From Geodermatophilus tzadiensis (lineage in GTDB: Bacteria; Actinomycetota; Actinomycetes; Mycobacteriales; Geodermatophilaceae): 64,000 bases of DNA. Numbering within the stretch: position 1 is the stretch's first letter; the number at the start of each line of letters is the position of its first letter. The stretch is from contig NZ_PVTG01000009.1 of the NCBI RefSeq assembly GCF_003002915.1, positions 62,001 to 126,000 of the forward strand, read 5' to 3'. Below are positions 7,819-15,493 of the stretch, in pieces. A model generated the notes under the pieces. The model saw only the letters and a list, made by a program, of their open reading frames with translations. It did not search any database and was not told the DNA's origin. The position numbers were made by a program, and so were the translations under genes.

Positions 7819-9376
7819 CGGTCGTGTCCCTCCCGTAGGCCCGGTCGAGCAGGTACTTGCCCGGGTTCATCACGTTGTTGGGGTCCAGCGCCCGCTTCAC
7901 CTCGAGCATCACGTCGAAGCCCTTGCCCAGCTCCTGCGGCAGCAGGTCGACCTCGCCCTCGCGGCAGGACCCGTGGCAGGCGCTCATCGAGCCGCCGTGC
8001 GCGATCGCCACCGCGGCGATGTCCCGCTTGGCCTGCACCCAGGCCGCCCAGGCGGCGTCGTCGAGGCGCTGCTCCCAGATGCCGACGTCGATCTCGGTCA
8101 GGTAGTCGACCCCGGTGCTGGCCGACGTGTAGGCGAACATGCCCCAGTCGTCGAAGACGTCGGTCTTGCGCCGCAGGTCGGCCAGGATCTCGTGCCAGGC
8201 CCGGCTGACCGCCGGCACGTTCGAGAAGTTGACCGCGGCGTCCTCGCAGTGCCACGACATCGGGATGACCTGGCCGTCCTTGGTCCGGCCGTGCAGCGGG
8301 GTGGCGTAGCGGTCGTGCCGCGCGGCCCAGTCGCCCTCGGAGATCTCGTCGCCCAGGTAGCGGGCACCGTGCTCCTTGGCGATCCGGAACAGCCGCCTGC
8401 CGCCGGCCCGGACCTCGTCCTCGTAGCCGTAGGCGACCGCGCAGACGAGGGCGCGGACGTCGGTGGGCTGGGGGATGTAGGCCTCGTCGTCGCGGCGCAG
8501 GTAGGCGACCTTGTGCTCGTCGAAGAGCACCGCGCCGGCGAAGGTGGCGATCCCCGCCCGGGCCAGGGCGCCGGTGCAGGCGTGCGCGGCGGCGTAGTCG
8601 TCGAACGCCCAGAACGGCGACAGCTCGGCCTCGGGCTTGGGGAACAGCTTCAGCGTCGCCTTCGTCGCGATGCCGAGCGTGCCCTGGTGCCCCATGAACA
8701 GGTGCTTGAGCTGGTAGCCGCTGGAGCTCTTGCTGATCTTCCGGCCGATCCCGTCGCCGACGTGCAGCACCTCGCCGGTGGGCAGCACGTGGTCGAAGCT
8801 CAGCACCAGGTCGCGGGTGTGCCCGTAGCGGGAGCCGATCAGCGACCAGCCGCTGGTGCCGATCCGCCCGCCGACCAGCGAGCACGGGTAGGACGCCGGG
8901 TCGTCGGGGTAGAACAGCCCGTGCTGGGCCAGCCGCTCGTTGAGCTTCATCATGCTGATGCCCGTGCCGACGGTGACCGTGCGGTTGACCAGGTCCAGCT
9001 CGTGGATCTGGTTCATCCTCTTGACGTCGACGACGATGCCGCGCCGCATGGGCACCGCGCCGTCGGTCAGGCCGGTGCCGCCGTCGCGCGGGACGACGGG
9101 CACGCGCAGCTCGTTGGCGACCTTGACCACCGCGGCCACCTGCTCGGTGGAGGTGGGCAGGACGACCACGTCGGGGACGCGCTCGGACCAGCGGTGCACG
9201 GGGAAGGGCGCCGGCACCCGGGCCCGGTTGTAGCGGTCGGTCTTGGCCAGCAGGATCTGGTCGTCGCCCAGGATCGGCCGCAGCGCGGCGACCAGCTGGT
9301 TGAGCCGGTCCTCGCTGAGCGGCTCGCGGCTGAACGGCTCGGTGCCGATCGTGGGCGTGGGCTCGGTCATCGTCAT
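7805..9376 (-). CDS. FAD-linked oxidase (GlcD / D-lactate dehydrogenase-like)
   Basis: This is a 523-residue flavoprotein of the VAO/PCMH family. The FAD-binding part begins near residue 50 (PDVVVLPTSTEQVAAVVKVA), with the pyrophosphate loop VVPRDGGTGLTDGAVP and the later IGTSGWSLIGSRYGHTRD. The C-terminal FAD-oxidase domain ends LDPNNVMNPGKYL, the typical closing motif of glycolate/D-lactate oxidases. The GTCATCGTCAT segment gives the start MTMTEP, 2 nt after the upstream Fe-S gene. The pair resembles GlcD-GlcF, in which a 2-hydroxyacid is oxidised and electrons pass through Fe-S clusters to the respiratory chain. The true substrate is not predictable. Confidence 0.88.
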   Translation of the reverse strand: MTMTEPTPTIGTEPFSREPLSEDRLNQLVAALRPILGDDQILLAKTDRYNRARVPAPFPVHRWSERVPDVVVLPTSTEQVAAVVKVANELRVPVVPRDGGTGLTDGAVPMRRGIVVDVKRMNQIHELDLVNRTVTVGTGISMMKLNERLAQHGLFYPDDPASYPCSLVGGRIGTSGWSLIGSRYGHTRDLVLSFDHVLPTGEVLHVGDGIGRKISKSSSGYQLKHLFMGHQGTLGIATKATLKLFPKPEAELSPFWAFDDYAAAHACTGALARAGIATFAGAVLFDEHKVAYLRRDDEAYIPQPTDVRALVCAVAYGYEDEVRAGGRRLFRIAKEHGARYLGDEISEGDWAARHDRYATPLHGRTKDGQVIPMSWHCEDAAVNFSNVPAVSRAWHEILADLRRKTDVFDDWGMFAYTSASTGVDYLTEIDVGIWEQRLDDAAWAAWVQAKRDIAAVAIAHGGSMSACHGSCREGEVDLLPQELGKGFDVMLEVKRALDPNNVMNPGKYLLDRAYGRDTTDENR

Positions 9377-9378
9377 GG

Positions 9379-10881
9379 TCAGTGCCCTCCGCACCCGCAG
9401 CCGCCGGAACCGTTGCCGGACCCACTGCCGCACCCGCCGCCGCAGCCGCCGCCCCCGCAGCCGCCGCGGGAGCTGCCGTGTGCCCGCCGGGCCCGGCCGG
9501 GGACGCCGGTGCGCTCCTGGGCCAGCCGGCGGTCGCCGACGTCGCCGCGGGAGCCGCCGACGGTGATGCCGAGCGACTGGGCGAACAGCTCGTGCAGGTC
9601 GACGACGTCGATGTCCTGCGCGTCACCGGCCTCCGACAGCGGCCGCTCCGACCACGGGCAGGCGCTGACGAGCGTGTCGACGTCGAGCTCGGCGGCCCGC
9701 TCCAGGCGCATCGCGCTGATCTTTGCGGTGAGCTCAGGCTTCTCGATGGGCAGGCCGCCACCGCCGCCGGAGCAGTAGGACCACTGGGTCACCCGGTCGA
9801 CGTCCTCGAAGTGCAGGCCGGGGATGGCCCGCAGCAGCTCGCGCGGCTCCTGCCAGATCCCCTTGCGCTTGTTGAGGCGACACGGGTCGTGGTAGGTGAT
9901 CGCCCGGTCCACCGGCACCGACGGGGTGAGCCGGCCCTCGCGCAGCAGCTGCGCCAGGACCTCGATGACGAGGACGACCTCGATGTCGAACTCCTCGCCG
10001 AAGTACTTCGGGTAGTCCTCGGTGAAGCTGATGTAGTCGTGCGGGTCGAGGACGAGCAGCCGCTTGGTGCCCGTGGCCCGCCAGTTGTCCAGGTTGTGCC
10101 GGGCGAAGCGCTGCGCCTGCTCGGCGTAGCCCATCTCGGCGGCCGGGCCGCCGCAGCACCACTGCTCGCCCATCAGGCCGAACTCGTAGCCGGCCATCTG
10201 CAGCATCTGCGCCACCGCGCGCGGCACCGAGGTCCGGTAGAAGGCGGCCTCGCAGTCGACGAACAGGACGGTCTCGCCGCCGATCGGGATGTCGAGGCCC
10301 TCGGCCCAGTCGCGCACCTTCTCCTGGCTGACCGGCGTCTCGCCCAGCACCGGCTCGTGCGTGCGCAGGTCGGTGCGCTCGTTCCAGATCTGCCAGCTGG
10401 GCTGGTGGACGCCGCTCTCGACCGCCAGCGACCGCACCGCCTTGACGACGTCGACCGTGCGGGTGCGGAACCGGTAGAAGTCGCCGGTGAACAGCGTGTT
10501 CGGACAGCGCAGCTCGCAGGCGCCGCACTGGGTGCAGTTGACGTAGTCGGCCGCGATGTCGGCGATCTCGAGCTCGCCGCGCTCCATGGCGACGACGTTG
10601 GCGTGGAACGCCGTCGGGGTCCACGACTCGTTGCGCTCCACCTGGGTGACCGGGCAGACCTCGCGGCAGAACTTGTGGCCCGAGGAGAAGCAGTTGTACG
10701 AGGTGTTGCGCCACTGCTCGACGAACGCGGCCGTCTTCGGGTCGGCGACCGGCGGGGGCACCGGCCCGGCGAGGGTCTCCGGGAAGTCCGCGAGCTCGGG
10801 CGGGTTGGACGGGGCCCCCGGGGTGAACGGCTCCGACAGGGCGTCCGCCCCGGGCGCCCGCTCGGGCTGGACCTGGGTCAC
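9379..10881 (-). CDS. Fe-S oxidoreductase (GlcF/HdrD-like) with Gly/Cys-rich C-terminal tail
   Basis: This is a 500-residue Fe-S protein. Cluster ligands are visible as Cys64, Cys72 and Cys76 (HKFCREVCP) and Cys116, Cys119, Cys122 and Cys126 (NCTQCGACELRCP). The C-terminal half has CCG-type motifs: EQWCCGGP near residue 243, HDPCRLNKR, and WSYCSGGGGG. It should pass electrons from the adjacent FAD oxidase. Unusually, the last about 28 residues are almost only Gly, Cys, Ser and Asn, with six cysteines and a terminal His (DNA 9382-9465). The gene is first in a leftward operon, divergent from the GntR regulator. Confidence 0.88.
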   Translation of the reverse strand: MTQVQPERAPGADALSEPFTPGAPSNPPELADFPETLAGPVPPPVADPKTAAFVEQWRNTSYNCFSSGHKFCREVCPVTQVERNESWTPTAFHANVVAMERGELEIADIAADYVNCTQCGACELRCPNTLFTGDFYRFRTRTVDVVKAVRSLAVESGVHQPSWQIWNERTDLRTHEPVLGETPVSQEKVRDWAEGLDIPIGGETVLFVDCEAAFYRTSVPRAVAQMLQMAGYEFGLMGEQWCCGGPAAEMGYAEQAQRFARHNLDNWRATGTKRLLVLDPHDYISFTEDYPKYFGEEFDIEVVLVIEVLAQLLREGRLTPSVPVDRAITYHDPCRLNKRKGIWQEPRELLRAIPGLHFEDVDRVTQWSYCSGGGGGLPIEKPELTAKISAMRLERAAELDVDTLVSACPWSERPLSEAGDAQDIDVVDLHELFAQSLGITVGGSRGDVGDRRLAQERTGVPGRARRAHGSSRGGCGGGGCGGGCGSGSGNGSGGCGCGGH

Positions 10882-10931
10882 TGCGTGCTCCTCGTCACAG
10901 GGTGGCTGGGGTCCGGGTCACGCTAACGGCT

Positions 10932-10942
10932 AAAACCTATGG
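10932..10942. promoter_or_regulatory. Candidate GntR operator half-site upstream of regulator and Fe-S operon
   Basis: AAAACCTATGG lies in the divergent space between the Fe-S/FAD operon and the GntR gene. Its first nine bases recur inverted at 12592-12600 ahead of the APC permease gene. It overlaps an in-frame ATG (10939) of the regulator, which supports use of the downstream GTG at 11011 as the real start. Confidence 0.5.
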
Positions 10943-11010
10943 AATCAACGGTTAACGCTCCGCGCTCCGGGTGGGACACTCCCCGCAGGAGCCGGTCACG
11001 GGAGGCGACG

Positions 11011-11790
11011 GTGCAACTGCTCAGCGGTGACGCCCGGCGGGCGGTCTTCGCGCCGCTCGACGACGGTGCGCTGCGCAGCGAGGCCGTCGTCCGCCGGGTC
11101 GGCAGTGCCATCGCCCTCGGCCTGCTCGGGGACGGCGAGCAGCTGCCCACCGAGACCGACCTGGCGACGATGCTGCGGGTCTCCACGGTCACCCTGCGGG
11201 AGGCGCTGGCCGAGCTGCGCAAGCTCGGGCTGGTCGAGACGCGCCGCGGCCGGGGCGGTGGCAGCTTCGCGCGGGCGCGGGAGGACGTGCTCGGCGAGCT
11301 CGCCGACGCCCGTCTGGCCGAGCTGGGGACCACGGACCTGCGCGAGCTCGGCGACGTGCACGGCGCGCTCGCGGCGGCCGCGGCCCGGCTCGCCGCGTCC
11401 CGGGCCTCCCGGACCGAGATCGCCCGGCTGCGCGACATCGTCGACCGGCTGGCCGAGGCCGGGACGGTGACCGGCCAGCGCCGTACCGACGGCCGGTGGT
11501 ACGTCGAGCTGGCCGCCTGCGCCCAGTCGGTGCGCCTGACCATGCAGGAGATGGACCTGCACCTGGAGCTCGGCCAGCTGCCGTGGCCGCCGGCGCACGC
11601 CCCGGGACTGCTCGACGTCATCGTCGCCGGCCACCGGGCCGTCGTCGACGCCATCGAGGACCGTGACGCGGCCCGGGCGCGGGCCCTGGCCGAGGCGCAC
11701 ATCGAGACCCGCACGCTCTGGGCGATCGAGCTGCGGCTGCAGCGGCTCGGCGGCGCCGGCGCAGTGGTCGCCCAGCGGGACGTGTCGTGA
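11011..11790 (+). CDS. GntR (FadR subfamily) transcriptional regulator
   Basis: This is a 259-residue regulator. The winged HTH is at about residues 25-85 (LGDGEQLPTETDLATMLRVS, then TVTLREALAELRKLGLVETR), followed by an all-helical FCD effector domain with the pattern ASRTEIARLRDIVDRL and EDRDAARARALAEAHIETRT. The GTG at 11011 has GGGAGG 5 nt upstream; the in-frame ATG at 10939 has no ribosome-binding site and overlaps a candidate operator. The gene is 4-nt coupled to a cache-domain protein and is divergent from the Fe-S/FAD operon, both of which it likely controls. Confidence 0.87.
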   Translation: MQLLSGDARRAVFAPLDDGALRSEAVVRRVGSAIALGLLGDGEQLPTETDLATMLRVSTVTLREALAELRKLGLVETRRGRGGGSFARAREDVLGELADARLAELGTTDLRELGDVHGALAAAAARLAASRASRTEIARLRDIVDRLAEAGTVTGQRRTDGRWYVELAACAQSVRLTMQEMDLHLELGQLPWPPAHAPGLLDVIVAGHRAVVDAIEDRDAARARALAEAHIETRTLWAIELRLQRLGGAGAVVAQRDVS

Positions 11791-12506
11791 GCCGTCCCGG
11801 GGCCGGCGAGCTCGCCCGCGTCGGAGCGGCGGTCACCGGCGTCGTGGAGCGGGTCTTCGCCACGGTCGCCCGCGTGCACGACGCGGCGCTGCGCTCGGTC
11901 GAGCGCGAGGGTCTGCTGGCCGGCCGGGCGGTGCTCCCGACGGCGGTCCGCGAGCTGCTGCACGAGCCCGGGCAGCTGGCCGTCGGGCTGGGCCTGGTCG
12001 TGGCACCGCGGCCGGCGGAGGGACTGCCGCTGCGGCTGGAGTGGTGGCAGGTCGACACCGAGCGCGGGGACCTGCGGACGCTCGAGCCCGACCTGCGGCC
12101 GAGCAGCCTCGGCTACTACGACTACACGGCCACCGAGTGGTTCGACGTCCCGCGGCGCACGGGGCAGCGGCACGTCGTCGGCCCGTTCGTCGACGTCCAC
12201 GGCACCGGGCGCTACGTGCTCACGCTGACCGCGCCCGTCGTGGCCGGCGGGCAGTTCGTCGGCGTGGCTGGCGCCGACGTCCCGGTGCGCCGGTTCGAGA
12301 CCCACCTGCTGGAGGCGCTCGGGTCGCTCCCCGCGCCCTTCGTCCTGCTCAACGACGAGGAGCGGGTGGTCCTCTCGACCGCCCCGCGCTTCCTCGTCGG
12401 CAGCCTGCTGCCACCCGACACCGGGACGCCCGGGGAGGGCACCCCGGTCGCCGGGGCGCCCTGGCGGCTGCTGATGGTGCGCGACGGGCACCGCCTCGCC
12501 GGCTGA
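11787..12506 (+). CDS. Cache-domain sensor-like protein coupled to GntR regulator
   Basis: This 239-residue protein shows features of a PDC/dCache ligand-binding domain: LGYYDYTATEWFDVPRRTGQ, then GPFVDVHGTGRYVLTLTAPV and GQFVGVAGADVPVRRFE. These match the Tyr/Trp/Asp pattern used by cache domains to bind amino acids or amines. No signal peptide, transmembrane helix or output domain is visible, so it is a free-standing cytoplasmic cache protein. The GTG start overlaps the regulator stop by 4 nt. Tight coupling to the FadR-type regulator suggests a shared ligand, perhaps the substrate imported by the next gene's APC permease. Confidence 0.75.
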   Translation: MSRPGAGELARVGAAVTGVVERVFATVARVHDAALRSVEREGLLAGRAVLPTAVRELLHEPGQLAVGLGLVVAPRPAEGLPLRLEWWQVDTERGDLRTLEPDLRPSSLGYYDYTATEWFDVPRRTGQRHVVGPFVDVHGTGRYVLTLTAPVVAGGQFVGVAGADVPVRRFETHLLEALGSLPAPFVLLNDEERVVLSTAPRFLVGSLLPPDTGTPGEGTPVAGAPWRLLMVRDGHRLAG

Positions 12507-12579
12507 GCCCGGGGCGGCTCCGCTCGCCGACCGCCACCCGATCGGGACGAGAAGACGGCGTGCGGTGTCTTGTCCTGTG

Positions 12580-12600
12580 ACCTATGGCTCTATAGGTTTT
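12580..12600. promoter_or_regulatory. Palindromic operator-like site upstream of APC permease
   Basis: ACCTATGGCTCTATAGGT (12580-12597) has 6-bp perfect outer arms (ACCTAT/ATAGGT) and continues into TTT. The CTATAGGTTTT half is the inverse of AAAACCTATGG at 10932-10942 with one difference. It lies 70 bp upstream of the permease start and is a likely binding site for the GntR regulator. Confidence 0.6.
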
Positions 12601-12669
12601 CGCCCGACCTTGTGGCCTGGGGCACAGCGACGTCCGTCGCCCGCCCCGCCACCGAGCCGAGGAGACCCG

Positions 12670-14211
12670 GTGACACCACCCGGAACGCACGCCGGCGGCA
12701 CCGCCGACGACGCCCAGCTCGCTGCACTGGGCTACACCGGCCAGTTCGAGCGCAGCATGGGCCTGTGGGCCAACATGGCCCTGGGCTTCACGTACCTGTC
12801 CCCGCTGGTGGGTGTGTACTCCCTGTTCGCCTACAGCCTCTCCATCGGCGGGCCCCCGGCGATCTGGTGGATCGTCATCGTCGGCGTCGGCCAGCTGCTG
12901 GTGGCGCTGGTCTTCGGCGAGGTGGTCTCCCAGTACCCGCTGGCCGGCGGCATCTACCCGTGGACGCGGCGGCTGTGGAACCGGCGCTACGCCTGGATCG
13001 TCTCGTGGGTCTACATCTGGGCGATCATCGTCACCGTCACCGCCGTGGCCGAGTTCGGCGGTGGCTTCGTCGCCGCGCTGTTCGGCATCGAGGCCAGCCC
13101 CGGCGTGGCGCTGGCGACCGCGGTGGGGCTGCTCGTCCTCGCCTTCGGCATCAACTACAGCGGCACCCGCACGCTGGCCCGCATCGCGAAGATCGGCCTG
13201 GCCGCGGAGCTCGTCGGTGTCGTCGCGCTGGGCCTCTACCTGCTGCTGTTCCGGCGGGAGCAGCCGTTCTCGATCTTCTTCGACACCCTCGGTGCCGGCG
13301 GCGGCGGGGCGTACGCGGGCACCTTCCTGGCCGCGGCGCTGTCCGGGCTGTTCCTCTTCTACGGCTTCGAGGCCTGCGGTGACGTCGCCGAGGAGGTCGC
13401 CGACCCGACCCGCCGCATCCCGCGGGCGATGGTCCTGACCATCCTGGTCGGCGGGGTGTCGGGCCTCCTCTCCTACGCCGGCTACGTGCTGGCCGCCCCG
13501 GACGCCCAGCTGCAGGCGATCATGGCCGGCGAGGACGTCGACCCGATCCCGAGCATCCTGGAGAGCGCGCTGGGCACCGTCGGGTCGAAGGTCTTCCTCG
13601 TCGTCACCGTCGTCGCCTTCGTCTCCTGCGTGCTGTCCCTGCAGGCCGCCGGCAGCCGGCTGCTCTACGCCTTCGCCCGCGACCGGATGCTGCCGGCGAG
13701 CGGGTGGCTGTCCCACGTCTCCGCACGGCACGCCGTCCCCACGAACGCGCTGCTCGTGGTGTGCGTGGTGCCGGTGCTGATCTGCCTGTTCGTCTTCTGG
13801 CAGCCCGACTCCCTGGCCCGGGTCACCGCGTTCGCGGTCCTCGGCATCTACATCGCCTTCCAGGCGGTCGTCCTGGCCGCGCTGCGGCAACGGCTCAAGG
13901 GCTGGCGGCCGGCGGGCCTGTGGAACCTCGGCCCGGCCGGCCTGGTGGTCAACGTGCTCGCGCTGGCCTACGGCGTGTTCGCCATCGTGCTGCTGCTCAA
14001 GCCGGCCCCGGGCACCGAGACCCTCCTCGACCGCTGGATCGTCGCCATCGGCCTGGCCGTCGTCGCCGGGAGCGGGTTGCTCTACCTGTTCCTCGCCCGG
14101 CCGGACCGCCACTCCGCACACGTCCCCGAGGGCGACGCCCGCGAGGTCGCAGCACAGCTCCAGCAGATCCGGCGGAGTGCCGGTGTCCGGGTGAGTGAGG
14201 AGATCCGATGA
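12670..14211 (+). CDS. APC family amino acid / polyamine permease
   Basis: This is a 513-residue integral membrane protein of the APC superfamily with about twelve hydrophobic helices from residue 40 onward. The first conserved segment is MALGFTYLSPLVGVYSLFAY, and the family signature FEACGDVAEEVADPTRRIPR lies in the middle. The GTG at 12670 has GAGGAG upstream. It would import an amino acid or amine by proton or sodium symport. It overlaps the following LLM gene by 4 nt and lies downstream of the GntR/cache pair with a candidate operator in the gap. The ligand is not predictable from sequence. Confidence 0.88.
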   Translation: MTPPGTHAGGTADDAQLAALGYTGQFERSMGLWANMALGFTYLSPLVGVYSLFAYSLSIGGPPAIWWIVIVGVGQLLVALVFGEVVSQYPLAGGIYPWTRRLWNRRYAWIVSWVYIWAIIVTVTAVAEFGGGFVAALFGIEASPGVALATAVGLLVLAFGINYSGTRTLARIAKIGLAAELVGVVALGLYLLLFRREQPFSIFFDTLGAGGGGAYAGTFLAAALSGLFLFYGFEACGDVAEEVADPTRRIPRAMVLTILVGGVSGLLSYAGYVLAAPDAQLQAIMAGEDVDPIPSILESALGTVGSKVFLVVTVVAFVSCVLSLQAAGSRLLYAFARDRMLPASGWLSHVSARHAVPTNALLVVCVVPVLICLFVFWQPDSLARVTAFAVLGIYIAFQAVVLAALRQRLKGWRPAGLWNLGPAGLVVNVLALAYGVFAIVLLLKPAPGTETLLDRWIVAIGLAVVAGSGLLYLFLARPDRHSAHVPEGDAREVAAQLQQIRRSAGVRVSEEIR

Positions 14212-15254
14212 AGTTCAGCTACGCGATGCTGCCCGACTACTCCCTCGAGGAGTGCCTGCGGGCGATCCGGCTGGCCGACGAGCTCGGCTTCCACGCCGTG
14301 TACGCCGCCGACGAGACCTGGCACAAGGACCTGTGGCTGCTCTTCGCCGCCGCGGCCGCCCAGACCTCGCGGATCCGGATGGGGCCGAGCGTGTCGCCGG
14401 TGACCCTCCGGGAGCCCACGCTGATCGCGCAGGCCGCGGCCACCCTCGACGAGCTCACCGGGGGACGGGCGGAGGTCGTGCTGTCCAGCGGCAACTTCGG
14501 GCTGCTGGCGCAGTACAAGCTGGACTGGACGAAGACCAAGCCGCTGTCGCGGGTCGTCGAGGCGGTCCACGTCGTCCGCACCCTGCTCGACGACGGGGCG
14601 ATCACCTACGACGGCGAGTTCTTCCGCTACGACGGGCTGTTCACCTTCGCCCGGCCGGTGCAGGAGCGGCTGCCGGTCAAGATGGGCGCGATGCGGGGCC
14701 CGAAGTCGTTCGAGGCCGCCGCGGAGCACTCCGACGGCTGCCACCACGCGCTCAGCTACAGCCGGGAGGCCTACGAGTACGCCGCCGAGCACCTGCGGAT
14801 CGGCGCCGAGCGGGCCGGCAAGGACTGGACGACGCTGGACTTCGGCGCCTGGGTGGTCGTCGCCGTGGGCCGGGACTCCGCGGCCGCGAAGGACGCCGCC
14901 CGCAGCATGGTCGGCATCTACGCCTCCTCCATGCCGGCCGAGCAGCTGGAGCGGCACGGGGTGGACGCGGCGGAGCTGAAGCCGATCGTCGACGCCATCG
15001 CCGCCGGTGACCTCGCGCGGGGCATCGAGCTGACCTCCCCGGAGCTCACCGAGAAGCTGTCGTTCTCCGGGACGCCGGAGGAGGTGACGGCGAAGATCAA
15101 GGAGATCGAGCCGACCGGCGTCAACCACCTGATCGCCGCGATCACCGACGCCTCGATCGTCAGGACCTTCACCGGGCGCGAGCTGCCCGGGGTGGCGTCG
15201 GTGGAGGAGCAGCTGCAGCTGATCCACGACGAGGTCATGCCCGCCTTCGCCTGA
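14208..15254 (+). CDS. LLM-class flavin/F420-dependent oxidoreductase
   Basis: This 348-residue protein belongs to the luciferase-like monooxygenase family, which uses FMN or coenzyme F420 in a TIM barrel. The start MKFSYAMLPDYSLEECLRAI is followed by ADELGFHAVYAADETWHKD and RIRMGPSVSPVTLREP, typical of F420-dependent reductases. The insertion AAAEHSDGCHHALSYSREAY is also family-like. Its ATGA overlap with the permease gene suggests it acts on the imported compound or its product. Whether FMN or F420 is used cannot be decided here, although actinobacteria of this type do make F420. Confidence 0.85.
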   Translation: MKFSYAMLPDYSLEECLRAIRLADELGFHAVYAADETWHKDLWLLFAAAAAQTSRIRMGPSVSPVTLREPTLIAQAAATLDELTGGRAEVVLSSGNFGLLAQYKLDWTKTKPLSRVVEAVHVVRTLLDDGAITYDGEFFRYDGLFTFARPVQERLPVKMGAMRGPKSFEAAAEHSDGCHHALSYSREAYEYAAEHLRIGAERAGKDWTTLDFGAWVVVAVGRDSAAAKDAARSMVGIYASSMPAEQLERHGVDAAELKPIVDAIAAGDLARGIELTSPELTEKLSFSGTPEEVTAKIKEIEPTGVNHLIAAITDASIVRTFTGRELPGVASVEEQLQLIHDEVMPAFA

Positions 15255-15261
15255 GCCCTGC

Positions 15262-15489
15262 GTGCACGTCCGCGGAGTTGCCCACGGGCAACTCCGCGGA
15301 CGTGCACGGGGCAACTCCGCGGACGTGCACGGGGCAACTCCGCGGACGTGCACGGGGCAACTCCGCGGACGTGCACGGGGCAACTCCGCGGACGTGCACG
15401 GGGCAACTCCGCGGACGTGCACGGGGCAACTCCGCGGACGTGCACGGGGCAACTCCGCGGACGTGCACGGGGCAACTCCGCGGAGTTGC
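15262..15489. repeat. Tandem array of nine 23-bp CCGCGG-centred repeats with inverted ends
   Basis: The unit GCAACTCCGCGGACGTGCAC plus GGG repeats exactly every 23 bp, with GCAACTCCGCGG at 15288, 15311, 15334, 15357, 15380, 15403, 15426, 15449 and 15472. The first unit is preceded by an inverted copy (15262-15283), and the last ends in the palindrome GCAACTCCGCGGAGTTGC (15472-15489). The whole array fits between the stops of two convergent genes. There are no unique spacers, so it is not CRISPR. A related inverted repeat is at 58192-58236. Confidence 0.9.
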
Positions 15490-15493
15490 ACGC

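Noticed and set aside
9379-9465. Gly/Cys tail as a frame-shifted end of the gene
   Set aside because: The stop at 9379 is 2 nt before the next gene start, as expected for an operon, and no alternative frame gives a better C-terminus; sequence error cannot be fully excluded.
9382-10926. Plus-strand open frame of about 514 codons opposite the Fe-S oxidoreductase gene
   Set aside because: The minus strand encodes recognisable Fe-S motifs with normal codon use; the plus product has no family features.
15262-15489. The 23-bp array as a CRISPR array
   Set aside because: Units abut without unique spacers, the period is constant, and no cas gene is in the window.
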